This document shows, one piece after another, positions 13,300 to 25,310 of a DNA stretch of 64,000 nucleotides; positions within the stretch are counted from its first letter, which is position 1; each line of letters starts with the position of its first letter. The notes below the pieces were generated by a model. The model ran no database searches. It was given only the letters and a program-made list of their open reading frames with translations, and was not told where the DNA came from. Position numbers and translations under genes: made by a program. This DNA is from Nomia melanderi (taxonomy: Eukaryota > Arthropoda > Insecta > Hymenoptera > Halictidae), in the NCBI RefSeq assembly GCF_051020985.1, contig NW_027475336.1, positions 1 to 64,000 of the forward strand, given 5' to 3'.

Positions 13300-16200
13300 T
13301 ATATAGTGTTATATAGTTTTATATAGTTTTATATAGTTTTATATGTTTTATATAGTTTTATATAGTTTTATATAGTGTTATATAGTTTTATATAGTTTTG
13401 ATAGTTTTATATTGTTTTATATAATTTTATATAGCTTTATATAATTTTATATAGTTTTATATAGTTTTATATTGTTTTCTTAGTTTTATATAGATTTATA
13501 TAGTTTTATTAGTTTTATATAGTTTTATTAGTTTTATATAGATTTATGTAGTTTTATATAGTTTTATAGAGCTTTATATAGTTTTATATAGTTTTATATA
13601 GTTTTATATTGTTTTATAGAGTTTTATAAAGTTTTATATATTTTTATATAGTTTTATACAGTTTTACATAGTTTTCTTAGTTTTATATAGTTTTATATAG
13701 TTATATATAGTTTTAATAGATTTATATTGTTTTATATAGTTTTATACTGTTTTATATAGTTTTCTATAGTTTTCTTAGTTTTATATAGTTTCATATAGTT
13801 TTATATAGTTTGATAGTTTTATATTGTTTTATATAGTTTTATATAGTTTTATATAGTTTTATATAGTTTTATATCGTTTTAAACATTTTTATGTGGTTTT
13901 ATAGAGTTTTATATAGTTTTGTATAGTTTTGATAGTTTTATATTGTTTTATATAGTTTTATATAGTTTTATATAGTTTTATATAGTGTTATATAGTTTTA
14001 TATAGTTTATTAGTTTTAAATCGTTTTATATAATTTTATATAGATTTATATAGTTTTATTAGTTTTATTAGTTTTATATAGTATTATTAGTTTTATATAG
14101 TTTTATGCAGTTTTAATAGTATTACATAGTTTTATACAGTTTTATATAGTTTTATATAGTTTTATATAGTTTTATATAGTTTTAACATTTTTATATAGTT
14201 TTATACAGTTTTATATAGTTTTATATTGTTTTATATAGTTTTATATAGTTTTATATAGTTTTATATAGTTTTATATAGTTTTAAACATTTTTATATAGTT
14301 TTATACAGTTTTATATAGTTTTATATAGTATTATATAGTTTTATATAGTGTTATATAGATTTATATAGTTTTATTAGTTTTAAATCTTTTTATATAATTT
14401 TATATAGATTTATATAGGTTTATATAGTTTTATACAGTGTTATATAATTTTATATAGTTTTATTAGTTTTATTAGTTTTATATAGTTTTATTAGTTTTAT
14501 ATAGTTTTATGTAGTTTTAATAGTTTTATATTGTTTTATATAGTTTTATATAGCTTTATATAATTTTATATAGTTTTATATAGTTTTATATTGTTTTCTT
14601 AGTTTTATATAGTTTTATATAGATATATGTAGTTTTATATAGTTTTATATAGTTTTAAACATTTTTATATAGTTTTATAGAGTTTTATATAGTTTTATAT
14701 AGTTTTATATAGTTTTATATAGTTCTATATAGTTTTATAGAGTTTCATATAGTTTTATATAGTTTTATTAGTTTTATATAGTTTTATATAGTTTTGTTAG
14801 TTTTATATATTTTTATATAGTTTTATATAGTTTTATATAGTGTTATATAGTTTTATGTAGTTTTATTAGTTTTAAATCGTTTGATATAGTTTTATTAGTT
14901 TTAATAGTTTTATATAGTTTTATATAGTTTTATATAGTTTTAAACATTTTATATAGTTTTATACAGTTTTATATAGTTTTATATAGTTTTATATAGTTTT
15001 ATATAGTTTTATATAGTTTTATATAGTTTTATAGAGCTTTATATAGTTTTATATAGTTTCATATAGTTTTATAGAGTTTTATAAAGCTTTATATAGTTTT
15101 GTTAGTTTTATATATTTTTATATAGTTTTATATAGTTTTATATAGTTTTATATAGTTTTATATGTTTTATATAGTTTATATAGTTTTATATAGTTTTCTT
15201 AGTTTTAAATAGTTTTATATGGTTTTATTACTTTTAGAAGGTTTTATATAGTTTTATGTAGTTTTATAGAGTTTTATATAGTTTTAAATAGTTTTCTTAG
15301 TTTGATATAGTTTTATATATTTATATATAGTTTTATATAATTTTGATAGTTTTATATTGTTTTATATAGTTTTATATAGTTTTATATAGTTTTATATAGT
15401 TTTAAACATTTCTATATAGTTTTATAGAGTTTTATGTAGTTTTGTATAGTTTTGTTAGTTTTATATATTTTTATATACTTTTATATAGTTTTATATAGTT
15501 TTATATAGTTTTATATAGTTTTATATAGTTTTATTAGTTTTAAATCGTTTTATATAATTTTATATAGATTTATATAGTTTTATTAGTTTTATTAGTTTTA
15601 TATAGTTTTATTAGTTTTATATAGATTTATGTAGTTTTATATAGTTTTATAGAGCTTTATATAGTTTTATATAGTTTTATATTGTTTTATAGAGTTTTAT
15701 AAAGTTTTATATAGTTTTGTTAGTTTTATATATTTTTATATAGTTTTATACAGTTTTACATAGTTTTCTTAGTTTTATATAGTTTTATATAGTTATATAT
15801 AGTTTTAATAGATTTATATTGTTTTATATAGTTTTATACTGTTTTATATAGTTTTTATATAGTTTTCTTAGTTTTATATAGTTTCATATAGTTTTATATA
15901 GTTTTGATAGTTTTATATTGTTTTATATAGTTTTATATAGTTTTATATAGTTTTATATAGTTTTATATAGTTTTATATCGTTTTAAACATTTTTATGTGG
16001 TTTTATAGAGTTTTATATAGTTTTGTATAGTTTTATATAGTTTTGATAGTTTTATATTGTTTTATATAGTTTTATATAGTTTTATATAGTTTTATATAGT
16101 GTTATATAGTTTTATATAGTTTTATTAGTTTAAATCGTTTTATATAATTTTATATAGATTTATATAGTTTTATTAGTTTTATTAGTTTTATATAGTATTA

Positions 16201-18300
16201 TTAGTTTTATATAGTTTTATGCAGTTTTAATAGTATTATATTGTTTTATATAGTTTTATATAGCTTTATATAATTTTATATAGTTTTATATAGTTTTATA
16301 TTGTTTTCTTAGTTTTATATAGTTTTATATAGTTTTATATAGTTTTATATAGATATATGTAGTTTTATATAGTTTTATATAGTTTTAAACATTTTTATAT
16401 AGTTTTATAGAGTTTTATATAGTTTTATATAGTTTTATATAGTTCTATATAGTTTTATAGAGTTTCATATAGTTTTATATAGTTTTATTAGTTTTATATA
16501 GTTTTATATAGTTTTGTTAGTTTTATATATTTTTATATAGTTTTATATAGTTTTATATAGTTTTGTATAGTTTTATATGTTTTATATAGTTTTATATAGT
16601 TTTATATAGTTTTATATAGTGTTATATAGTTTTATGTAGTTTTATTAGTTTTAAATCGTTTGATATAGTTTTACTAGTTTTAAATAGTTTTATATAGTTT
16701 TATATAGTTTTATATAGTTTTTTATAGTTTTATATAGTTTTAAACATTTCTATATAGTTTTATAGAGTTTTATGTAGTTTTGTATAGTTTTGTTAGTTTT
16801 ATATATTTTTATATACTTTTATATAGTTTTATATAGTTTTATATAGTTTTATATAGTTTTATATAGTTTTATATAGTTTTATATAGATTTATATAGTTTT
16901 ATATAGTTTTATATAGTTTTAAACTTTTTTATATAGTTTTATACAGTTTTATATAGTTTTATATAGTTTTATATAGTTTTATATAGTTTTATATAGTTTT
17001 ATATAGTTTTATAAAGTTTTATAGAGCTTTATATAGTTTTATATAGTTTTGATAGTTTTATAGAGTTTTATAAAGTTTTATATAGTTTTGTTAGTTTTAT
17101 ATATTTTTATATAGTTTTATATATTTTTATATAGTTTTCTTAGTTTTATATAGTTATATATAGTTTTATATAGTTTTAATAGTTTTATATTGTTTTATAT
17201 AGTTTTATACAGTTTTATATAGTATTATATAGTTTTCTTAGTTTTATATAGTTTTGTATAGCTTTCTTAGTTTTATATAGTTTTATATAGTTTTATATAG
17301 TTTTATATAGTTTTATATAGTTTTATATAGTTTTATAGAGCTTTATATAGTTTTATATAGTTTTATATAGTTTTATATAGTTTTATATAGCTTTATATAG
17401 TTTTATAGAGTTTTATATAGTTTTAAATAGTTTTATTAGTTTTAAATCGTTTTATATAATTTTATATAGATTTATATTGTTTTATTAGTTTTATTAGTTT
17501 TATATAGTTTCATTAGTTTTATATAGATTTATGTAGTTTTATATAGTTTTATAGAGCTTTATATAGTTTTATATAGCTTTATATAGTTTTATAGAGTTTT
17601 ATAAAGTTTTATATAGTTTGTTAGTTTTATATATTTTTATATAGTTTTATATAGTTTCATATAGTTTTGTTAGTTTTATATATTTTTATATAGTTTTATA
17701 TAGTTTTATATAGTTTTCTTAGTTTTATATAGTTATATATAGTTTTATATAGTTTTAATAGTTCTATATTGTTTTATATAGTTTTATACAGTTTTGTATA
17801 GTTTTATATAGTTTTCTAAGTTTTATATAGTTTCATATAGTTTTATATAGTTATATATAGTTTTATATAGTTTTGATAGTTTTATATTGTTATATATAGT
17901 TTTCTTAGTTTTATATAGTTTTATATAGTTTTATATAGTTTTATATAGTTTTGTTAGTTTTATATAGTCTTATATAGTTTTATATAGTTTTATAGAGTTT
18001 TATATAGTTTTATATAGTTTTATATAGTTTTCTTAGTTTTATATAGTTTTATATAGTTACATATAGTTTTATATAGTTTTGTTAGCTTTATATTGTTTTA
18101 TATAGTTTTATATAGTTTTATATAGTTTTGTTAGTTTTATTTATTTTTATATAGTTTTATATACTTTTATATAGTTTTCCTTAGTTTTATATAGTTTTAT
18201 ATATTTATATATAGTTTTATATAGTTTTGATAGTTTTATATTGTTTTATATAGTTTTGTATAGCTTTATATAGTTTTATATAGTTTTATATAGTTTTCTC
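13300..18300 (+). repeat. Decamer array, middle domain with 1.8-2.1 kb duplications
   Basis: Perfect decamers alternate with many variant units. A stretch around 13,490-14,130 recurs around 15,590-16,230: the units 'tatatcg ttttaaac' with 'tatgtgg' are at about 13,874 and 15,979, and 'tatgcag' is at about 14,103 and 16,217. A second duplication links about 14,520-14,890 with about 16,240-16,670; the marker 'cgtttgatatag' is at 14,878 and 16,657, a step of 1,779 bp. No gene or unique sequence was seen. Confidence 0.75.
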
Positions 18301-19480
18301 AGTTTAATATAGTTTTATATAGTTTTATATAGTTTTATATAGTTTTATATAGATATATGTAGTTGTATATAGTTTTATATAGTTTTAAACATTTTTATAT
18401 AGTTTTATAGAGTTTTATATAGTTTTATATAGCTTTATATAGTTTTATATAGTTTTACATAGTTTTATATAGTTTTAAATAGTTTTAAATAGTTTTATAT
18501 AGTTTTATTTCTTTTATAAGGTTTTATATAGTTTTGTATAGTTTTATTTAGTTTTATATAGTTTTAAATAGTTTTAAATAGTTTTATATAGTTTTATTTC
18601 TTTTATAAGGTTTTATATAGTTTTGTATAGTTTTCTTAGTTTTATATAGTTTCATAAAGTTTTATATAGTTTTATATAGTTTTATTTAGTTTTATATGTT
18701 TTATATAGTTTTATATAGTTTTATATAGTTTTATATAGTTTTATATAGTTTTATATAGTTTTATATAGTTTATATAGTTTTGTTAGTTTCTTATAGTTTT
18801 TCATAGTTTTATATAGTGTTATATAGTATTATATAGTTTTATTAGTTTTAAATCGTTTATATAGTTTTATATAGATTTATATAGTTTTATATAGTTTTAT
18901 ATAGTTTTATTTAGTTTTATATGTTTTATATAGTTTTATATAGTTTTATATAGTTTTATATAGTTTTATATAGTTTTATATAGTTTTATATAGTTTTGTT
19001 AGTTTCTTATAGTTTTTTATAGTTTTATATAGTGTTATATAGTATTATATAGTTTTCTCAGTTTTACATAGTTTTATATAGTTTTATATAGTTTTATATA
19101 GTTTTATATAGATATATGTAGTTGTATATAGTTTTATATAGTTTTAAACATTTTTATATAGTTTTATAGAGTTTTATATAGTTTTATATAGCTTTATATA
19201 GTTTTATATAGTTTTACATAGTTTTATATAGTTTTAAATAGTTTTAAATAGTTTTATATAGTTTTATTTCTTTTATAAGGTTTTATATAGTTTTGTATAG
19301 TTTTATTTAGTTTTATATGTTTTATATAGTTTTATATAGTTTTATATAGTTTTATATAGTTTTATATAGTTTTATATAGTTTTGTTAGTTTCTTATAGTT
19401 TTTATAGTTTTATATAGTGTTATATAGTATTATATAGTTTTATTAGTTTTAAATCGTTTTATATAGTTTTATATAGATTT
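18300..19480 (+). repeat. Nested duplication of about 759 bp in the decamer array
   Basis: The series 'gatatatgt agttg' to 'ttcttttataagg' at 18,352-18,525 recurs at 19,111-19,285, a step of 759 bp. The rare unit series containing 'ttagtttcttatag' occurs three times here (near 18,785, 19,003 and 19,385), each followed by 'tatagtgttatatagtatt'. Short and long duplications are therefore nested. Confidence 0.75.
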
Positions 19481-19743
19481 ATATAGTTTTATATAGTTTT
19501 ATATAGTTTTATATAGTTTTATATAGATTTATATAGTTTTATATAGTTTTATACAGTTTTATATAGTTTTATATAGATATATGTAGTTTTATATAGTTTT
19601 ATATAGTTTTATATAGTTTTATATAGTTTTAAACATTTTTATATAATTTTATAGAGTTTTATGTAGTTTTGTATAGTTTTCTTAGTTTTATATAGTTTTA
19701 CAGAGTTTTATATAGTTTTATATAGTGTTATATAGTTTTATAT

Positions 19744-20380
19744 AGTTCTATATAGTTTTATATAGTTTTCTAAGTTTTAAATAGTTTTATATAGTTTTAT
19801 TACTTTTATAAGGTTTTATATAGTTTTATATAGTTTTCTTAGTTTTATATAGTTTCATAAAGTTTTATATAGTTTTACATAGTTTTGTATAGTTTTATAT
19901 AGTTTTATAGAGTTTTATATAGTTTTAAATAGTTTTCTTAGTTTGATATAGTTTTATATATTTATATATAGTTTTATATAATTTTGATAGTTTTATATTG
20001 TTTTATATAGGTTTATATAGTTTTATATAGTTTTATATAGTTTTAAACATTTTTATATAGCTTTATAGAGTTTTATGTAGTTTTGTATAGTTTTCTTAGT
20101 TTTATATAGTTTTATATAGTTTTATGTAGTTTTATATAGTTTTATATTCGTTACATAGTTTTATATAGTTCTATATAGTTTGATATTCTTTACATAGTTT
20201 TATATAGTTCTATATAGTTTTATAGAGTTTCATATAGTTTTATATAGTTTTATCAGTTTTATATAGTTTTATATAGTTTTGTTAGTTTTATATAGTTTTA
20301 TATAGTTTTATATAGTTTTATATAGTTGTAAACATTTTTATATAGTTTTATAGAGTTTTATACAGTTTTGTATAGTTTTC
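19744..20380 (+). repeat. Duplicated decamer segment, left copy
   Basis: A segment of about 640 bp starting at 'agttctatat' with the rare units 'ttctaag', 'attacttttataagg', 'tttcataaag', 'tatattcgttacatag' (20,143) and 'agttgtaaac' (20,325). The same order appears in 20,761-21,416. The spacing changes from 1,017 to 1,047 and then 1,036 bp along the segment, so small whole-unit insertions and deletions followed the duplication. Confidence 0.8.
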
Positions 20381-20760
20381 TATGTTTTATATAGTTTTAT
20401 ATAGTTTTATATAGTTTCATAAAGTTTTATATAGTTTTGTTAGTTTTATATATTTTTATATAGTTTTATATAGGTTTATATAGTTTTTTATAGTTTTATA
20501 TAGTTTTATATAGTTTTATATTGTTTTATATAGTTTTATATAGCTTTATATAGTTTTATATAGTTTTATATAGTTTTATATTGTTTTCTTAGTTTTATAT
20601 AGTTTTATATAGTTTTATATAGTTTTATATAGTTTTATATAGTTTTATATAGATATATGTAGTTTTATATAGTTTTATATAGTTTTAAAAATTTTTATAT
20701 AGTTTTACAGAGTTTTATATAGTTTTATATAGTTTTATATAGTTTTATATAGTTTTATAT

Positions 20761-21416
20761 AGTTCTATATAGTTTTATATAGTTTTCTAAGTTTTAAATA
20801 GTTTTATATAGTTTTATTACTTTTATAAGGTTTTATATAGTTTTATATAGTTTTCTTAGTTTTATATAGTTTCATAAAGTTTTATATAGTTTTACATAGT
20901 TTTGTATAGTTTTATATAGTTTTATAGAGTTTTATATAGTTTTAAATAGTTTTCTTAGTTTGATATAGTTTTATATATTTATATATAGTTTTATATAATT
21001 TTGATAGTTTTATATTGTTTTATATAGTTTTATATAGTTTTATATAGTTTTATATACTTTTAAACATTTTTATATAGTTTTATATACTTTTAAACATTTT
21101 TATATAGTTTTATAGAGTTTTATGTAGTTTTGTATAGTTTTCTTAGTTTTATATAGTTTTATATAGTTTTATGTAGTTTTATATAGTTTTATATTCGTTA
21201 CATAGTTTTATATAGTTCTATATAGTTTGATATTCTTTACATAGTTTTATATAGTTCTATATAGTTTTATAGAGTTTCATATAGTTTTATATAGTTTTAT
21301 CAGTTTTATATAGTTTTATATAGTTTTGTTAGTTTTATATAGTTTTATATAGTTTTATATAGTTGTAAACATTTTTATATAGTTTTATAGAGTTTTATAT
21401 AGTTTTGTATAGTTTT
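20761..21416 (+). repeat. Duplicated decamer segment, right copy
   Basis: Right copy of the segment at 19,744-20,380, with 'tatattcg' at 21,190 and 'agttgtaaac' at 21,361. It contains an extra 'ttttaaac' unit series near 21,058-21,100 compared with the left copy, which accounts for the 30-bp change in spacing. Confidence 0.8.
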
Positions 21417-23900
21417 CTTAGTTTTATATAGTTTTATATAGTTTCATGGAGTTTTACAAAGTTTTATATAGTTTTATATAGTTTTGTTAGTTTTATATAT
21501 TTTTATATAGTTTTATATAGTTTTAAATAGTTTTATATAGTTTTATATAGTTTTATGTAGTTTTATAGAGTTTTATATAGTTTTGTATAGTTTTATATAG
21601 TTTTATATAGTTTTATATAGTTCTATAGAGTTTTACATAGGTTTATATAGTTTTGTTATGTTTTCATAGTTTTATATAGTTTTATATAGTTTTATAGGGT
21701 TTTACATTTTTAAATAGTTTTATGTTGTTTTATAGAGCTTTATATAGTTTTGTATAGTTTTCTATGTTTTATATAGTTTTATATAGTTTTATATAGTTTT
21801 ATACAGTTTTCTATAGTTTTATATAGTTTTCTTAGTTTTATATAGTTTCATATAGTTTTATATAGTTATATATAGTTTTCTTAGTTTTATATCGGTTTGT
21901 ATGTTTATATATAGTTTTATATAGTTTTGATAGTTTTATATTGTTTTATATAGTTTTATATAGTTTTGTATAGTTTTATATAGTTTTATATAGTTTTAAA
22001 CATTTTTATGTAGTTTTATAGAGTTTTATATAGTTTTGTATAGTTTTACATAGTTTTGTTAGTTTTATATATTTTTATATAGTTCTATATAGTTTTATAT
22101 AGTTTTATATAGTTTTATATAGTTTATGTAGTTTTATAGAGTTTTATATAGTTTTATATAGTTTTATATAGTTTTTGTAGTTTTATAGAGTTTTATATAG
22201 TTTTATATAGTTTTATATACTTTTATATAGTTTTTATATAGTTCTATAGAGTTTTACATAGGTTTATATAGTTTTGTTATGTTTTCATAGTTTTATATAG
22301 TTTTATATAGTTTTATAGATCTTTATATAGTTTTATATAGTTTTATATAGTTTTATAGAGTTTTATAAAGTTTTATATAGTTTTGTAGGTTTTATATATT
22401 TTTATATAGTTTTATATAGTGTTATATAGTTTTATTAGTTTTAAATCGTTTTATATAATTTTATGTAGATTTATATAGTTTTATTAGTTTTATATAGATT
22501 TATGTAGTTTTATATAGTTTTATTTAGTTTTGTATAGTTTTCTTAGTTTTATATAGTTTTATATAGATTTATATAGTTTTATATAGTTCTATATAGTTTT
22601 ATATAGTTTTATATAGTTTTATATAGTTTTATATAGTTTTATATAGTTTTATATAGTTTTATATTGTTTTATATAGTTTTATATAGTTTTATATAGTTTT
22701 ATATAGTTTTACATAGTTTTATATAGTTTTGTTAGTTTTAAATAGTTTTATATAGTTTTCTTAGTTTTATATAGTTTTGTATAGTTTTATGTAGTTTTTC
22801 TAGTTTTATATAGTTTTATATAGTTTTATATACTTTTATATAGTTTTCTTAGTTTTATATAGTTTTATATATTTAAATATAGTTTAATATAGTTTTGATA
22901 GTTTTATATTGTTTTATATACTTTTACATGGTTTTATATAGTTCTATATAGTATTATAGAGTTTCATATAGTTTTATATAGTTTTATTTGTTTTATATTG
23001 TTTTATATAGTTTTGTTAGTTTTATATAGTTTTATATAGTTTTATATAGTTTTATATAGTTTTATATAGTTTTATATAGTTTTATATAGTTTTATAGAGT
23101 TTTATAAAGTTTTATATAGTTTTGTTAGTTTTATATATTTTTATATATTTTTATATAGTTTTATATAGTTTTAAATGTTTTATATAGTTTTATATAGTTT
23201 TATACAGTTTTGTTAGTTTTTTATAGTTATTTATAGTTTTATATAGTGTTATATAGTATTATATAGTTTTATTAGTTTTAAATCGTTTTATATAGTGTTA
23301 TATAGTATTATATAGTTTTATTAGTTTTAAATCGTTTTATATAGTTTTATATAGATTTATATAGTTTTATATAGTTTAATGTAGTTTTATATAGTTTTAT
23401 ATAGTTTTATATAGTTTTATATAGTTTTATATAGGTTTATATAATTTTATGTAGTTTTATATAGTATTATAGAGTTTTATATAGTTTTATTAGTTTTATA
23501 TAGTTTTATATAGTTTTATATAGTTTTATATAGTTTTATATAGTTTTATATAGTTTTATGTAGTTTTATATAGTTTTATATAGTTTTATATTGTTTTATA
23601 TAGTTTTATATAGTTTTGTTAGTTTTATTTATTTTTACATAGTTTTATATACTTTTATATAGTTTTCTTAGTTTTATATAGTTTTATATAGTTTTATATA
23701 GTTTTATAGAGTTTTATATAGTTTTATAAAGTTTTATATAGTTTTATAAAGTTTTCTTAGTTTTATATAGTTTTATATACTTCTATATAGTTTTATAGAG
23801 TGTTATATAGTTTTATATAGTTTTATTAGTTTTATATAGTTTTGTTAGTTTTATATAGTTTTATATAGTTTTATAGAGTTTTATATAGTTTTATATAGTT
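21417..23900 (+). repeat. Decamer array, variant-rich right domain
   Basis: Decamers continue with a higher load of variant units, including 'tatgttatgttttcatag' near 21,650 and again near 22,275 with similar flanks. The block 'tgttatatagtattatatag' followed by 'ttaaatcg' occurs twice in tandem near 23,245 and 23,295. No gene, RNA or mobile element was seen. Confidence 0.8.
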
Positions 23901-24780
23901 TTATTTAGCTTTAAGTAGTTTTATATAGTTTCATATAGTTTTATATAGTTCTAAATAGTTTCATATAGTTTCATATAGTCTTATATAGTTTTATATAGTT
24001 TAATATAGTTTTACATACTTTTATATAGTTTTATATAGTTTTATGTAGTTTTATATAGTTTCATATAGTTTTATATAGCTTTATATAGATTCATATAGTT
24101 TTATATAGTTGTATGTAGTTTTATATAATTTTATATAGTTTTACACAGTTTTAAATAGCTTTATATAGCTCTTTTTGATTTTTTATAGTTTTATATAGTT
24201 TTATATAGTAACACATTGATTTATACGGTTTTATTAGTGTTATATAGTCTTAAATAGTTCTATATAGTTTCATATAGTTTTATTAGTTTTATATAGTTTT
24301 ATATAGTTTTATATAGTTCAATATAGTTTTGTATAGTTTTATATAGTTTTATTTAGTCTTATATAGTTTTACATAGTTTCATATAGTTTTATATAATTTT
24401 ATTTAGTTTTATATAGTTTTATGTAGTTTTATATAGTTTTATATAGTTTTATAGAATTCTGTATTGTTTTATATAGCTTTTATAGTTCTATATAATTCTA
24501 TATTGTTTTATATAGTTTTGTATAGTTTTTTACAGTTTTATATAGTTTTGTATAGTTTTATATAGTTTTATGTAGTTTTATATTGCTTTATATAGTTCTA
24601 TATAGTTTTATATAGTTTTATATAGTTTTATAGTTTTATATAGTTTTATATAGTTTTATATAGTTTTATATAGTTTTATATATTTTCATATAGTTTGATA
24701 TAGTTTTACACAGTTTTATTTAGTCCTATTAGTTTTGTATATTTGTATTACTTTTGTATAGTTTTATATAATTTTATATA
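23900..24780 (+). repeat. Degenerate edge of the decamer array
   Basis: Here few consecutive units are perfect. Units such as 'tttagctttaag', 'ctctttttgattttttatag' (about 24,170), 'taacacattgatttatacgg' (about 24,209) and 'gaattctgtattg' (about 24,455) occur close together, and C is more frequent than further left. The decay rises toward the junction with the 175-bp satellite, as expected where unequal exchange no longer homogenises the end of an array. Confidence 0.8.
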
Positions 24781-24795
24781 GTAAGAAAGCCCTGG
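24773..24795. other. Junction between the decamer and 175-bp satellites
   Basis: The last decamer-like bases are 'ttttatatag' ending at about 24,781, and recognisable 175-bp satellite ('gccctggcgcat') begins at 24,789. The bases between ('taagaaa') align loosely with the satellite's 'gtaggag', so homology may start at 24,781. The change from about 10% to about 53% G+C happens within about ten bases, with no unique spacer, target-site duplication or transposon end visible. Confidence 0.85.
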
Positions 24796-25310
24796 CGCAT
24801 AAGTGAGTTATGCAGGCAAGATCTCGGAGCATCAGCGGCAGAGAAAACCACGAACTCATGGGGCCGGACACTCAGGGTCAGGGAAGAATCCAATATATAT
24901 GTGGTGATATCTCGGGAGCTATAAGGGCTAGGGCGATAAAACAAAGAAAATAGCCTATAGGAAGCCCTGGCCCACAAATCGGGGCAGCTGAAACGACCTC
25001 GGGCCACCAGGGGCCGAGAAAACCACCGACTCATGGGGTCGGATACTAAGGGTCAGGGAAAAATCCAATATATATCTGGTGATATCTCGGGTGCTATTAG
25101 AGATAGCCCAATAAATCAAAGTGCATTGTCTGTACGAGGCCCTGGCGCATGAATCGGTGCAGCAGGAACGACCTCGGACCAACAGGGGCCGAGAAAATTA
25201 CAGATTTTCGGTATCCGTCACCCAAGGTCATGTAAAAATCCAGCATGTATCTGGGGATATCTTGGGCGCTATTAGAGAAAGCGCGATAAATCTAAGTGAA
25301 TTATCTGCAT
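24781..25310 (+). repeat. Diverged edge monomers of the 175-bp satellite
   Basis: The first monomer keeps the 175-bp length ('gccctgg' at 24,789 and 24,964) but differs heavily from the rest: 'aagtgagttatgcaggcaag' replaces the usual start, and 'gggagctataagggctaggg' replaces the dyad region. The second monomer is closer ('cccacaaatcggggcagctg') and the third is nearly normal. The gradient shows that the boundary end of the array is not being homogenised. Confidence 0.85.

Larger units (their letters stand above)
1..13300 (+). repeat. Decamer array, regular domain with long-range duplications
   Basis: This is the most homogeneous part of the decamer array, with runs of ten or more perfect units (for example around 690-790 and 5,800-5,910). 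Rare variant units occur in the same order again and again, which shows that blocks of several hundred bases have been duplicated. Recurring blocks carry 'tacagtgttac', 'gatatatgtag', 'gtatagctttcttag' and 'tttatttatttttatatag'. The order of blocks differs between copies, so this is a mosaic of duplications and not one fixed higher-order repeat. Confidence 0.85.
1..24780 (+). repeat. AT-rich decamer satellite array, unit TATATAGTTT
   Basis: The whole stretch is a tandem array of a 10-bp unit that reads TATATAGTTT (equivalently TAGTTTTATA) on the + strand, roughly 2,480 units. Each perfect unit has a single G and no C, so G+C is near 10% and the strand is strongly T over A and G over C. Variant units are mostly single-base changes (cttag, gttag, gatag, aatag, tagag, acag) or 9-bp units in which 'ttttata' becomes 'ttttNt' or 'ttttNa' before the next 'tag'. 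No unique sequence longer than a few units interrupts it, and I see no gene, RNA or mobile element in it. The array is open at the left end of the window. The period and unit are read directly; a heterochromatic role is inferred from the architecture. Confidence 0.97.

Noticed and set aside
1..24780. TATA-box promoters in the decamer array
   Set aside because: 'tatata' is part of every unit, so it carries no positional information, and there is no gene downstream.
24700..24800. Transposon or retroviral end at the satellite junction
   Set aside because: No terminal inverted repeat, target-site duplication, poly-A tail or coding remnant was visible on either side of the join.
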